Source: Mortierella alpina
Taxonomy: Eukaryota > Mortierellomycota > Mortierellomycetes > Mortierellales > Mortierellaceae
Direction of reading: 5' to 3'
Assembly (NCBI GenBank): GCA_029449245.1
Contig: JANATF010000001.1
Location: forward strand, 2,418,001 to 2,482,000
DNA: 64,000 nt
Positions 1 through 12,650 of the stretch are shown in pieces. Position 1 is the stretch's first letter. Each line of letters starts with the position of its first letter. The notes under the pieces were generated by a model that searched no databases, had not been told where the DNA came from, and was given only the letters and a program-made list of their open reading frames with translations. Position numbers and translations under genes: made by a program.

Positions 1-2190
1 TTTGACTTTCAAACGGTCGAAACACTCCGGAGGGATGAAGAAAGTAAGGCACTTCAAGACTGAGAAAGTCCTTGATCGGTTCAGACACACTTTTAGGTTC
101 TTGTTAAATATTGCAAAATGGTGCGAGATTGGCTTTCTCACAGTCTACCGTGGGTTGAGCGATTGTTATTTACTGTGCTAGTGCGGAGGGTACGTGGATC
201 TGGCGTGGGAGTATGGAGGGAGAAATATAAACAAATGATGAATACTTGCAGAAGAGTATAGTGGAAGCGAGCAGAAAAGGAAAGGGAGAGGCAGAAACAA
301 AACTCAATTTTGCCTGCGAGGTACCTGTGGGACCTCATTCTCTGTTGCACAAGAGAAACAAACGAGACGGGGCCAGGCAATTTTGTAAGATCTATCCCAC
401 ATAAACAAAGATATACGAGACCAAGAGTACCGTCGGTTATACGGCAACATCTCGATGGCTGTTACGGAATTATATGGCAATATGCGCAAAAGGTGTAAAA
501 GCGAGAATCGCTAACGCCAGTAAAGGTGTTCATCACCATTCATTTGAAAACCATCTGCAGGCACAATGCTAGGCTCGTACGACTGGCGGCCTTCTCCAAA
601 GTGATACGGGATGTGTCTGATATGTAGGAGTTGAAATCGTGAGTGACAAGGCAGTTTTTAATGTACCGCCCTCATTGTTCCAAGCTCACTTGGTCCTTCT
701 TATCCACTCGCATCGAATCCTTGCTCCAATACCTGTCTCTCTTGTCGTGTGGATCTGGACCCACAAACGACCTCTGAATGCTGGGGTTTACATTCTCCGT
801 CGCTAATCCACTATTCAATCAGCTCTTTGCTGCGTGACGATATAGATCCCACATGGGCGGGGATTTGGAAGCGAGTAAAGTCACCTACTTTTTAGACGGG
901 TTGTCAGTTCATTCAGTAAGAGTTAGGAGGAGCGTCCGAGGCGGATCCTATTCCGAGAGGCGGAAGCACATTCTTTGCCAACCTTTCGCTCCATTGACAG
1001 GATATCGGAACTTTTATTTTCTTTAGCCCTTTTGTCGAATGGGATTGTTGATATTCTCGTTAACGTGGCCCCATCCTCATTGTTACAACATTCGAACCAG
1101 CGACCATAAGGGTTGTACCAATGTAGCATTTGCGTTTACGACGAGGCAGATCCCTGGGTAACGTTAAATAGCAGCTTAGAACCTTACGAACTAAGGTTGA
1201 TATAGAGACACTTTATACAAGCGCTGGTGCACTGGGACCCCAAGAACGGACTCGTGCTGACAGCCTCCTTGGACAGGATCTGCTCCAAAAAGGGGCTTCT
1301 TGCTCACGCAGCTTTGGAGCGAGGTCATACATTTTTGCAGCCTTTGTAAATGATAACCATGGAGATGAGCTCCTGAGGTGAAGATTGAAGCAGAAAACGG
1401 CCGAAGTTTTTGCAGTCAGGTGCTCCTGCTGGTGATGGTGCAAAGTCCCCTTTTTCCAACACCTTGTCTCGCCAGAAAGCAAAATCTCTGAGGTTGGTGT
1501 ACGACGAATTGGTTTAGCCGATGCGTCAAGAAGGTTCTCAGCAAATAAGGGTGTCCTTGATTAGGGTGCAAAAGACGAAGAGGGGTCTCTGATGATGGTA
1601 CCTTCGTCTCAGATGGACCAGGGACGAACTTGGGTGTCGGCGAGACACGGCCACCCATGTTAGAGCGATTAAAGCAATGAGTGCAATGAGTGCGGTGCAA
1701 GCAGCTGCCGTTTCTGAGTCAAACACAGGCTGACAGCGACAGCCGAAGAAAAAAATTTACAAGGCAGATCGTGTGGTGTGGACGGAAGCCCGGGGTGTCA
1801 TCAACGAAGGATCGTTACGCTTCCTGCAGGGTATTTCCGATGAGCTGTTGTTTGTCCTGGAGAAGCCGGGCGAGGAGAGAAAGGCGCACTTTCAAAAACA
1901 AAAGGATGTTGCCCTTACGGAGCGAATGAATACGTTTTGAATACAACGTCAATTCTGGTTTGCACCCGATCGACTTGGATCGAACTGATCACATAAATAT
2001 GGCCACACATCCCCTCATTTTCTATTTTTCTCTCTTTTCCCTTGTTCATCACCAGACCACCCTCGTTACCCACCATCCTCAGCCCTTTCGCTGTTTTCCT
2101 TGTTCCTTGTCTCTCGCTCTTCGCTCCACTCCACCTCCTCTCACCACTCGCATCCGCTCCTACGCCTCACTTGCTGCTGCCCTCTCAATC
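1..2190. other. Left-edge interval, no recognisable gene
   Basis: I see no recognisable coding exon, tRNA or mobile element here. Open frames are all under about 130 codons, overlap on both strands and match no family I know. The last ~230 bases before the transporter start are C/T-rich, as in many fungal promoters and 5' leaders. The 3' end of a gene outside the window could reach in, but nothing shows it. Confidence 0.5.
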
Positions 2191-4091
2191 ATGTCTGATC
2201 TCGCAAAAAGTGACCAAAAGGTCTTTGACCCTGAGGTGCACACCTTTTCTATGAAGGAGCATATCGAAGATAGTGTCACTGACAACAATCTCCAAGTCCC
2301 TGGCCCTATTCCCTTCGCTGCGTGGCTCATTATCGTCAGTAAGTGATTCTTGACATTCCCTACGCACGCTACCTAGCATTCCAGAGCTTGTCACATCCAT
2401 ATCCACCATGACACGCTGATCTGTAGTAATTACTGAGGCACCTCCCTCGTTCTGCAGGGATGCCATTGTTCGTGCATTTATTATGTTTGGGCTATGCTTT
2501 GTCACACAACGAGCGGCCGTCTGTGCCACTGCAAACAAACGACTTGATGGTCATTGCTCTCGCACAGACAGCCTGGCCGTTTGAACGTAAAAAAATTTTC
2601 AGACCCTAATTTGTTCCTGCTCTGTCTGTCTCTCGCTCCACAGCCGAGCTCTGCGAGCGTTTTTCCTTCTATGGAGCCTCCATGTTGTTCCAGCGCTACA
2701 TGCTTACCCACTTGATGCTTGAGAAGGGTACGGCCACCGCCATCTCTCGTGGCTTCTCCTTCTTCTCGTACATCACCACCATTTTCGGAGCCATCGTTGC
2801 TGACAAGTGGCTCGGAAAGTTCAAGACCATCTTGATTTTTGCGATCCTCTATACCGCCGGTCTCGTGCTGCTGACCGTGTCCTCTATTGACAGCCTGGAG
2901 GAAACTCTCGGTCTTCCCGGATTCCTCGTTGCCCTGTACTGCATGATCTCCTGGGGAACTGGAGGTATCAAGTCCAACGTCTCGACCTTCGCTGCCGAGC
3001 AGATTCCTGCTGAGGACTATCCCCACCCCACCAAAACTGGCGTCACCATTAACCACGCCATCACCGTCGAGCGTGTCTTCCGTTACTTCTACATGGCGAT
3101 CAACATTGGTGGTATGTTGGGTCAGGCTATTACTCCCGCTGTCTCGGAGAAGGCTTGGGATCTGGCTTTCATGATTCCTGCTATTGTCTTCGTTGTCGGA
3201 ATCATCATCTTCGCCCTTGGCCGCCCCAAGTACTTTGATCGCCCCCCTAAGGGAAACATTCTTGGCGAGACTATCCGCTGTATCATTTATGCCTTCAAGA
3301 ACCGCCAGAGTCGCAACCCTGGCACCCACTGGATCCAAGCCGCCAACTTTGGTGAGGGTCCCCGCGAGTGGGACGCCAAGTTCGTGGACGACATTGAGCG
3401 CACCTACCACGCCTGCAAGGTCTTCATGGTCTACCCCGTCTACTGGGCCTTGTATAACAACATGAACGATAACTTTGTCAACATGGGTATCAATATGACC
3501 CGCCCCGGCTGGTTGAAGCCCGAACAGCTGTCGTTCGTCAACTCTGCCGTCATTGTCATCTTCATCCCCATTCTCGATATCATTGTCTTCCCTCTGCTTC
3601 GCAAGGCCGGCTTCAGACTGGGACCAGTCAACCGCATTATCATCGGTTTTACGATCGTCACCTTCTGCTTCGTGTATGTCACCGTCCTTCAGCACTTCTT
3701 GTACAAGTCTGCCCCTTACTACGACTTCTCTGGCAAGGACCCCAATGATCCCAACCACCACATTGTCGTCCCCAGCGACATCACTAAGGTCATCAACGAA
3801 ATCAGCATCTGGACGCAGCTCCCTGCCTATATTCTGATTGGTATTTCTGAGATTTTCGCCTCCGCTACCGGCCTCGAGTTTGCCTTCCGCTCCGCAGCTC
3901 CTGAGCTCAAGTCCGTAGTCATGGCCTTGTTCTTGGCCACCAATGCTTTCGGTTCCTTGATTGGAATGATCCTCGCCATCTGGTCAAACGACCCCAACTT
4001 TGTGTACGTCTATGCCGCCCAGGCCGTCGCCATGTCCATCATGACCGTCCTCTTTGCCTGGAAGTTCGCCAAACTCGACGACCACATCTAA
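2191..4091 (+). CDS. PTR2: Proton-coupled oligopeptide transporter (POT/PTR2 family)
   Basis: Plasma-membrane proton symporter importing di- and tripeptides. Two exons, 2191-2338 and 2644-4091, joined by a 305-nt GT-AG intron, give 531 aa, slightly short for fungal PTR2 proteins. The junction restores the family's TM1 motif ELCERFSFYG (about residues 51-60), the ExxER element used in proton coupling; this is strong support for the splice. A second POT signature, GAIVADKWLGKFKTI, lies near residues 95-110. Many hydrophobic segments follow, consistent with 12 membrane spans, with a long loop before the last ones. The N-terminal ~45 residues are hydrophilic and cytosolic. The start is the first ATG of the open frame that leaves a normal-length N-tail. 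A poly(A) signal lies about 235 nt after the stop. Family assignment is secure; substrate range is inferred. Confidence 0.95.
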
Positions 4092-4324
4092 AGAAGCCGA
4101 ACGCCATCTCGGGAAATGAAAAAGAGCATCAAGAACAAGTGAAGCGTATTTTTTTATATCTTGTTTTTCAAATCAATCAAGCCAAGGGAGTTTCTTATCC
4201 CTAGCTAGTTGTATATAGCGCATGGACACTTCGTATCTGTCCCTGTCTTCCTCTTTGACCTTGCACTGCGTCGTTATTGTAATTGTATCTCTCTATTCCC
4301 CCTCCCCCATCTTCAATCGTTCTC

Positions 4325-4330
4325 AATAAA
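4325..4330 (+). terminator. Poly(A) signal of the peptide transporter gene
   Basis: AATAAA hexamer about 235 nt downstream of the transporter stop codon, in an A/T-rich stretch with no other gene nearby. Confidence 0.6.
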
Positions 4331-7047
4331 CCTCAAAGTATACACACAAAAGTCAGTCTGGCCCTCGTAATTGAACTCTAGATTCAACGTTGTTCATTAC
4401 TAGATCGTCAATGCCATGTGAGAATTAGGTTCGTGCGTCTGAGAGCGACGTGCGACGTCCATCCATTTGCTCGTCATTCGTTGATGACACCCTGCATCAA
4501 CGACGAGGGTAAATGATGTGCCGATGAGTGCGGGTGCAAGTGAAAATGGATGTGGCTATGATGTTTTCTCGCATGCACGATACATGCCATGCATGCACGC
4601 ATCATAAGTCTTTCTGATTTTCAAAAAAAAAAAAAATGAATTTCTCGATTCACGAGAAAGTATCTTCTACCGAAGCATTGTGCGGTCGCACAAGATGGGA
4701 ACGGATCCTCCGATAAGAGGCATACGACCTAGGTTGTACATTTATCAGAACCATGATCGAGACACGCAAAAACAAGTCCGCTCAAACAACCTCCGACATT
4801 CTTCACACTCTTTCTTTTTTATTCCCATCCTTTGGCTCGTGATAGTGATAGCCGATGTCCTCCTCGGGATTTTTGAAAGGCTACTGTGCCGAGTTTTTCA
4901 TTCCGCATGGCACAAGAGAAACTTCTGTGCTGTGGTCGTAGCACATTGGTCTGGGTCTGGAATATTGATCTCCGTAGAAGCATTAGTCCAAGTTTTCCGA
5001 TCATTCATTCTTTTGTGTGTTATTATGTGGCCCAGAAGATGCTTGTTTGTTTGTTCTTCTTTGAAGGCCCAAGTTCATACCGAGGAGGAGATCTCCTCAC
5101 CGTGTCCATTCTGGCAGGTATTTTTAGGTTTTTGGATGTTGTACGTTCCAAGGTACAACAGATACATGTAATATGCATGATTGGGTGGTTTTTGAGAATC
5201 GCAAGCCAATCAAGTAGGTACGATCGCAACGCGACCAATCCGTTGTCGTACCCGAGTTCAGTTAATATTGGCCTGGTGCTGTTGCTCTCTTGAACACTCT
5301 TGACGTGATCATTACTCTCAGGGGGAGTTCTGCACATCCACCTAAGATATACCGTGTTGATACGACATTGCGCGGAGGAGAATCATGTGCATACTGTACT
5401 CAATGAGCACTACTTGGGAATCAGAGTTGCTGTGGGTTCATTGTGAGAGGGTGCACCGCTAAGTGACAGTAAGAACTCGCACGTACCTCAGGACTCCTGC
5501 ATCGCTGCAGACAGTTTGAAACGCCAAATCCCTGAGGTCGTCGGCGGGTGTCGTCATTGCAGCCACGGATGTGGAGCTACAAGTCATAACTTGAGGAGTT
5601 GATTGTTCAGAAGCAGCGTTGCATGCTGTTTTTGCACTTGACTTGATCACAGCGCGATCAAAGCCATGCTTTATTATTTTGCATTCATGCAAGGTGGCCT
5701 ACACTATTGTCGTTTGTTTCTACTCGGCATCTCCTATACGGTTTTTCATGGAGATTTGAAAGGTGTTGCAGTTTCACCATCATGCGTTTGAGCCCGCTGC
5801 CAAACATGCTTGACTATGTACGCACCATTCACGCAGTGCTGGTGCCCAGCCTAGCTTTGTATTACTCCCTATGGTGCGCTCCCTTGATACCAACCGATGG
5901 CTCAGAGGCTAGGTTTTCCGTGCAAGAGCCATGTAAACAGCACTACCCTCCCAGAGCGAAAAAATACCACAGCGGCGGTGAACAACATGACTCTAGCACG
6001 CCAAGCCTTGGACCCGTAACCGAGAATGCAAATGATGATGCAGTATGCTGCACCAAGGAAGTGTATCTTCCCTCGGAGTTCGTGCGGAGCCTAGTCCAAA
6101 GCTCCAAGACCTGAGAGTCCGTTGCCTTTCGTGGCTTGGATGTAGGGTAAGCAGTACAGTACATTTTTTCATAAAAAATGAGAGCCATGCCGACGAATGC
6201 TTTCTGCGTCAACAAACGCAGTGGCATCGAATGCGCAATGGTATGACTTGTGTGACCAGCAGATTGAGAGCTCTGCTCATTGCGTCCAGATCTGTTCCTT
6301 TTTGCAGTGCTCAGCTGTCCACCACAGCGCTGTATAAAATGCCCATCCCTGTGTGGTTTACCACCGAGTGCGCCTTGCAGGACAATTCGATTAAAAGGGA
6401 GGGGAAAAAGAGGCAGATGAGAATGTGGACGAGCAATTGATGCACCAAGTGCCCTGCCATGTCCTCCGAGATACAATGCAGTAATTCTTTGCGTTCTCGG
6501 GATTGGCAGTTATCGCTCGCGTCAAGCAACGTGTGATTATGGTGCCCCTGCAGATTTTCCCTGGTTCAAAAGCTACGCAGTTAACTATCGCGTCTTCTGC
6601 TAACGAGCCCAAGCGTGCTCGCTGTCATGACCGAGACACCATCTCTTGACTTTCGCGATGGATTTGACAAAGACTCCCCACCCTTGCATGACAGCAGTGG
6701 CCTCTTGTAGTCTTGCTTAGTTTGTTGAACACGGAGAACGGTCCTCGTGTACCCGATGTGGGACAAACAGGCATGGTTGTGCTTTTTGGTGTCTGTTCAG
6801 CCAGATGCATAACCGCTCCGCGGCGATTTTTCCTTCCCTCTCAGCAGTTGCCCACGGTCGCATTGTCGATCAAAGACATAGGGACCTGCCCTCACAGTCT
6901 ACTGTATAATCTCCTAAATGAACTGTGCGAGGATCATAACCTCTTGCGTGCTCACTTTTTAGTTCGTTAGGAAAGTAGGGCTGAATAATGCTAATATAGG
7001 TTCGCTATGATGAGCTTCCATGACAGGCAAGGCATTGAAGTGTGAGC

Positions 7048-7069
7048 AAAAAAAAAAAAAAAAAAAAAA
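7048..7069 (+). repeat. Poly(A) tract, 22 nt
   Basis: Uninterrupted run of 22 A. No target-site duplication or retroposed gene is visible beside it. Confidence 0.9.
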
Positions 7070-8529
7070 TAGATACGCAAGGCAAGAGCGCTCGAGATCC
7101 GGCCCGGCAGATATGACCCCGGCGCAAGTGTCGCTCTCATGGCCGGCCCCTCCCCAATGGGCCATGAAACTTCATCGTCATCATCATCATGACTGAGGAA
7201 ATGCAATTAAGGCGCGCTAAACTGCACAGTCCACTCTGCGTGCTAGGCTAGTCAATGACCTTCAGTTCCGTGTTATCATCATGATGGTATTAGGACATTT
7301 TAAGGGACATTGGGAATGTACAATGGCCCAAGCATCTACCCACATGGGCGACGAGATGGGTTCGAGTGAACGGAACTCTGCAGACCCTGCCGCGAGATAG
7401 CAGCCTCGTTGCCGAGTACTTGGTGTACATTACCTCCAATGTACTTTGGTTTAAAGCCAGCAATTTCGGAAGCGAGGTTGATCTTTTGGGTGGGCAGGGG
7501 ATGAACATCGCCGGCTGGAGTAAGTGTTTTTTTAGCGCGCTGGTGCGTTGCTTCTGTAAGCAGGCAGGAGCGGGAGGGGAAAGATAGCAGCGAGCGTGCT
7601 ACGGGTGGGATCTTTTTTTACATCTTACCTTTTCATGCATTTTTTTTTTTTTTTTATTCATTCAGTTGCGGACCTATAACAACGAAAAAAAGGTACGAGG
7701 CAAGGTACCTCTCCATGTCATATCACTCGCATCAATTTTCTTCCCCCTCACTTTCTTTTGTATTTTGTTTCTTTGGCGTCGCTCGACCTCTTTCTGACTT
7801 CAGTCTCATCCATCCTCGCCATTCTTCACGTCGTATTCTCCTCCGTCCTTCCTCTTGCTCGTCCTTGGACTCTCCTGCGCGTCTCTACATTCCCGACTGC
7901 ATCGGCCGCCATCCTCGATCTGCATCCTCCCCTCATCACTGCTGTATAATGACCTCGCCCCTGCATGCTAGACTCCCTCACCTGCAATAACATCTCTGCA
8001 TCGCAGCTCACTCAGAAAGGATCCGCATTTCTTTTATACTTTAATTGTCCTCGCCCCTCCTGTCTCTGCCACCCCTCTCACATTCACCCGCACTCTCGAC
8101 AGCACCCTGGCGCATGCACCTCACAGCTTGGAATAGGGATTAGACACCTTGGAAAGCAGAACCAAAAAAAAAATCAATCGCGTCGACTCTGTTCAGGTGG
8201 TAAGTGCACAGCTTCAAACAGAACAGATATTAAAACCAGGGAAACCAGCGCCCAGCAAAGACCTTATCTCGTTCCCCGCCGTGTTTCCTACTCAACACGT
8301 CTGGCACCTGTTCGGGCTACCTGACACGAAACAGCGAGGGACTCACTCACCGAGCGTCTGGACTACGCCCTCTCGAGCAAAAACGAGGTCCACAGCTCGA
8401 CGCCCATTCTATTCCTATCCGTGATTGTGTGTTTGCACAGTCTGGAAGCAGGCAGATGAACAGACAAGCGGACAAAGCAGACTCGCACACAGAAGCCCCT
8501 CCGCTCCCTGACTCCCTGTGGCCCCACCT

Positions 8530-8543
8530 CCCCCCCCCCCCCC
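8530..8543 (+). repeat. Poly(C) tract, 14 nt
   Basis: Uninterrupted run of 14 C in the C/T-rich leader region of the RhoGEF gene. Length may be uncertain in a draft assembly. Confidence 0.9.
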
Positions 8544-8888
8544 AACGTACACTGCACGCACCTTGTACCGCAGACAACAAATTGCAGCAACATTACTCGA
8601 CCCCCTTTTATCCCAATCCCCTTTTCAACCTGTTCATTGCTCTCGTTTCGCTCTCCAAGGCGGAATAGACTGCAAGTTCAGGCACTAGAGCAATCGAGGC
8701 TCCAACACAAAACAAACCACTGACAATTGTGCCTGTCTACTTGAAATTCCAGACCTCACTTTAGGTTGCTTATCACCCTCACACCTCAACCAAACAACGG
8801 GAGCCGTGTCTGCGCGTCTTCTCAGTCAGTCTGCGAACTAAACATCAACGCGCAGCTTCCGTATCTTCATTGAAAGATCTCGGCCTCA

Positions 8889-11800
8889 ATGAGCTCCTCG
8901 GCCACTTGCTCTTACACACCCCCTCCACCCCCACAGCCCTCAGATACCCCCAGCTCTGCGCTCAAGCAGTTTGAGTACCCAGTTGCGGCTACCCCTCTTC
9001 CACCCTCGCCATCAATATCAAAGTCGTCAACTGAGCCTCATTCTGGATCTGCACCGGCAGGACACGCCCACCCCAACAGCACCGCTCCACAGATCCGTTA
9101 CTGTTACTTTATATCAGCGTCATCTCAGTCGCCTGCATCAAGTCAGACAGGGAACCCTCCTGTAAGCAGAAAGGGCGTCTATCTCGCCCCCCAGCGGCAG
9201 GAGTTCATGGAAGCGTTTCCCAATTGCGCTCAACCCCGCTCCCGCGCAACAAAGGACACCCTGTACATCTTGGGACCACATCCACCTCAAATCCAGCTTC
9301 AGTTCCTTGAGGATGAGCCGCTTCCACCGCCCTCGACTTCAGAACCACTTGCAGTATCCTTGACAACAGCCTCCAAGGCGGAAACGCCAGACGCTGTTCT
9401 CGTCGAACGTAAAGACAGCGGCTATGGAGGCTCTGTCTCTAGGAGCTCCTCCCTTGCGGCATTCGGTCGTGGGATTCGCAAGGTGTTCTGGCGCACATCA
9501 CCCAAGGGTTCTTTCGAATCCGCTATAGTGACCGATCCGCCAGTCTTAGACTGTGACATCCCACAAGACACCCTCGATTACGATGGCTGGGCTCAGGATC
9601 TAGCGCAGAGACTTAGTTTGGCTTCGGGTCCCGACGACATTGCTGCCTGGCTTGGTCAACTACCAGCAGACACTACTATTCTATCAGAGACGGTGCATAG
9701 GCAGGAAGCAAGTGGGGAGCCAGGACTTGCCATCGTGAATTTGACAGGGGCGTCGAAATCCTCTGAATCCGTACTGGACACTGTGGAAGAGATTATCTTT
9801 ATGATCCCACATTCTGTCACTCTGTCCAACCCTTCAGCTCCTTCGTCCGAATCCTCATCAAGTACACCTGCAGAGTCCATTTCATCGACCATCTCAACGG
9901 CCCCAACTCACGAGTCTGCTGAAAAGACATTGAGACATGTCCTCTCTGTCGAACAACTGAACAAACCCCAACCTCCGTTGCCAATGGATTCGATTGACAA
10001 GAGACCAGTCCCGGCTATTCCTTTGCCCACGAAGCAGGCGACAGCAGGCGCTTCCCCCTTCAACAGCTTCACCAAACGATTGACAATCGCGGACTTCAAG
10101 TTTGGGAGGAGTGTCAGCAAGAGCTCTCAGTGTCGCCACCGTGCAAGCGTGCAGCAATACTTCCATGAATCGACCAGCGAAACTGCTCTCGCACCTTCCA
10201 GCAACAACCAGCCTAGGGAAAGACGGTCTACAGGCCCCAGCATCGAGAGGCTTTTGGACGAGCCCTCAGTTGATTCGCCTTTGCCCTTGGTCTCTTCTCC
10301 GGATGAGCTCTGGGCGTCGTCGTATGTGACCGCAAAGCTAGACTCAAAGAAAGCCGGTCGGTTCTTCATGTCCCTGACAGCTGCTTCCGCCGCAGAAAGG
10401 AAGCTTAGGCGCGACAACGAAGTGCGACCGTTGTCTGAGGTGCTGCTCTCGAATTCAAACTTGGCCCCAGAGGAAATCTCAGCCGAGATTGTGTCAGCCT
10501 CGCGTAGTGTCTCCCTGCGATCGCGCCAACGACGTGCGATTCCCGAGTGGGGCGTTGACTCGAGCTCGCAGCCTCTGGCACCCCCGGAGCCGCTCTTTTA
10601 CAACAGAGCTGTATCTTTAAGTGCATCTTCGTTAGGCGAGGCTTCTTCTTGTGGATCAATTGATTCGTCCGCCATAGACAGTAGTGCTGATGAATGGGAT
10701 GGTCTCACTCATATGGCGCATCATGCCCAGGAACACAATGCACGATACAACGCCGACCTGAAGGACTTGCAGTCGATGCTATACCAAGTGGATAGCCCCA
10801 GGCATTCACGCGACAATACCATGCACTCTTGCAACTCTTCGGTGGGCTCCCTTTGCCTCCCCTCTGCCCCCTCGACTCCCAGCAAGAAGGAAACCAAGTC
10901 TGTTAAGATTGTCTCTAAAAAGGACGACTACATGAGTCATCGCTTGAGTGTTTGCTCGTCAAAGGTCCTTCCTGCCACCAGCAAGACCAAACCAAGAAGC
11001 AAGAGTCGTTTAAGCATGGCCTATGGTGGCGGGGAGTTGGAAGTCGTGAAGCAGGCAAAGGTATGCAATCATGCAATCAACCCTGGTCTTGTCATGTCGA
11101 AGTCTTTTGGCCATCTGCAGTATGTCAAACAAGCCTTTATTCTGACCCGATGTTCACTCTTTTTTCAACCTGTAGTTTGATACACCGGAAGCAATCGCGC
11201 GAAACAAGGAGATCCGCAAATTTATCTCCCAAGAGATCTATACCACGGAGCTCAATTACGTGCATTACTTGCGCATGATCCAAGAGGTGAGTAATATAGG
11301 CTGCTGCACTCTTTTTTTTTGGAACTTTGCATATCATTGTGCGGAGATCGCTTGTACTCAATGCCACTCGTGGTTGGTCGTTAGGTGTTTGTTGATCCCC
11401 TGTTCAAGTCCCTCGAAACAGACAAACCGTTTATACCCAGGACCAATCCCCTTTATCAGCTGCTGGCCCACATTGCTACTTTGATGGCTGTATCAAACCA
11501 AATGGTCGAACGTCTCGAAGCGTGTGTACGCGATGAAGTGTGGTCGGATGAGTCGAGCATGGTTGGAGCCATCTTTCTGGATAACAAGGAAACTCTGTCG
11601 ATCTTTTTGAAGTATGGACAATCTTATGGCAAGGGTATGAAGGCGCTCAGGTCTTTGATGAAGTCCAAGCGTGCTACAGTTCCTTCTTCAACCCCTCTGG
11701 CGCCAACCAACACGACCACAGATTACCGACCAAGCTTGACAGTGCAAGACTCTCCTCGCATGGACAAGCGGCGATCGTTGCCTACTCTATTCTCGTTGTC

Positions 11801-12212
11801 TCCCGTGACGGGTTCTCCGCCGTCTGCTCTGCTGGAGTCTAGCTGGTCTGGATCCAGCAATGGTTCTGTCTTGAGCAACAGCTCAAAGACCGGCGGTGTG
11901 CCCGGTGCGCCCGTTAGCGCCAAGCCCAAGAGCAGTCATGGCATGCCTACCAGTGTCCGCGAACTCTCTGATCATGAGCGCTTTTTCCTGAACTGTGCGG
12001 GATCCAAGGAAACCACTGGACGCTTCAGTCTCGCTGATCTGTTGATCCTACCCATCCAGCGCGTCACCAGGTACTGCCTGCTGCTGAAAGATCTCAAAAA
12101 GCATACGGCCGTGGAGCATGAGGACTATGTCTGTCTCGTGCATGCGCTGGAGCAAGTGCACACGTTGGCCCTGGCCACGAACAATGTGCAGCCATCCTCC
12201 ATGCGACTGTGA
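8889..12212 (+). CDS. Dbl-homology (RhoGEF) domain protein
   Basis: Guanine-nucleotide exchange factor for Rho/Cdc42-type GTPases, expected to act in polarity and actin control. Exons 8889-11060, 11176-11286 and 11385-12212 (introns 115 and 98 nt, both phase 0) give 1036 aa. Residues 1-720 are Ser/Pro-rich and low in predicted structure. The DH domain begins near residue 727 (IRKFISQEIYTTELNYVHYL) and ends at the C-terminus with the conserved LLILPIQRVTRYCLLLKDL helix. It is split by a Ser/Pro-rich insertion of about 100 residues (roughly 852-952). No pleckstrin-homology domain follows: the stop comes about 50 residues after the last conserved DH helix. The ATG used is the first in the long frame. 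DH assignment is firm; the GTPase partner is unknown. Confidence 0.92.
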
Positions 12213-12383
12213 ACGGAAATCCTTTCCAATTTTCAACCATTTTTTTTTCAACCTGTATTTTTGTTTTTCTGGTTCATCACACTTCTCCATACCGCTTTCC
12301 AGCCTGCATTCGTATTCTATATCGCTGGACAACTGTTTAATTGTCAAAACTTGTATCATAGCCTCCCACTTGTAAAAAAGCAA

Positions 12384-12389
12384 AATAAA
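12384..12389 (+). terminator. Poly(A) signal of the RhoGEF gene
   Basis: AATAAA about 170 nt after the RhoGEF stop. The remaining ~260 nt up to the next ATG are C/T-rich and serve as the short promoter and leader of the next gene. Confidence 0.55.
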
Positions 12390-12650
12390 AAGATCCTGTA
12401 CTGTACACATCGTGGACCTTCTCTACTCAATAAGCCCCTTCACGAGTTGGCGTGCATTGGCAGAGTGTCCACATCGAAATAAAGGAATATCCCACGGCGA
12501 TGCGGCAGAAAAAAGGACGCGTTGGGACTGCTCGGCGGTTTCTAACACATATTTTCCCAGGGTCTTTTTCACCTCTCTTGACTTCTCTCGCTCATCTCCA
12601 CAAAACACACAACGCCACTCCACACTTCTTCACCACTACACTTATCAAAC

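Larger units (their letters stand above)
4331..8888. other. Long interval without recognisable genes
   Basis: About 4.5 kb with no exon I can assign. Open frames (the longest ~177 codons, minus strand around 5943-6476) have no family motif and are overlapped by frames on the other strand. The interval holds A-, T- and C-homopolymers (4622-4635, 7048-7069, 7640-7655, 8530-8543). From about 7700 to 8888 the plus strand is strongly C/T-rich and rich in short direct repeats, which fits the promoter and a long 5' leader of the RhoGEF gene. A non-coding RNA or a fast-evolving gene cannot be excluded. Confidence 0.5.

Noticed and set aside
2502-3761. 419-codon open frame antisense to the peptide transporter
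   Set aside because: Mirror of GC-rich transporter codons; no domain, and the plus strand encodes a clear POT protein.
5943-6476. 177-codon open frame, minus strand
   Set aside because: No recognisable motif, overlapped by an open frame on the other strand, and no convincing splice signals around it.
7048-7069. Poly(A) tail of a retroposed gene
   Set aside because: No gene-like sequence or target-site duplication beside it.
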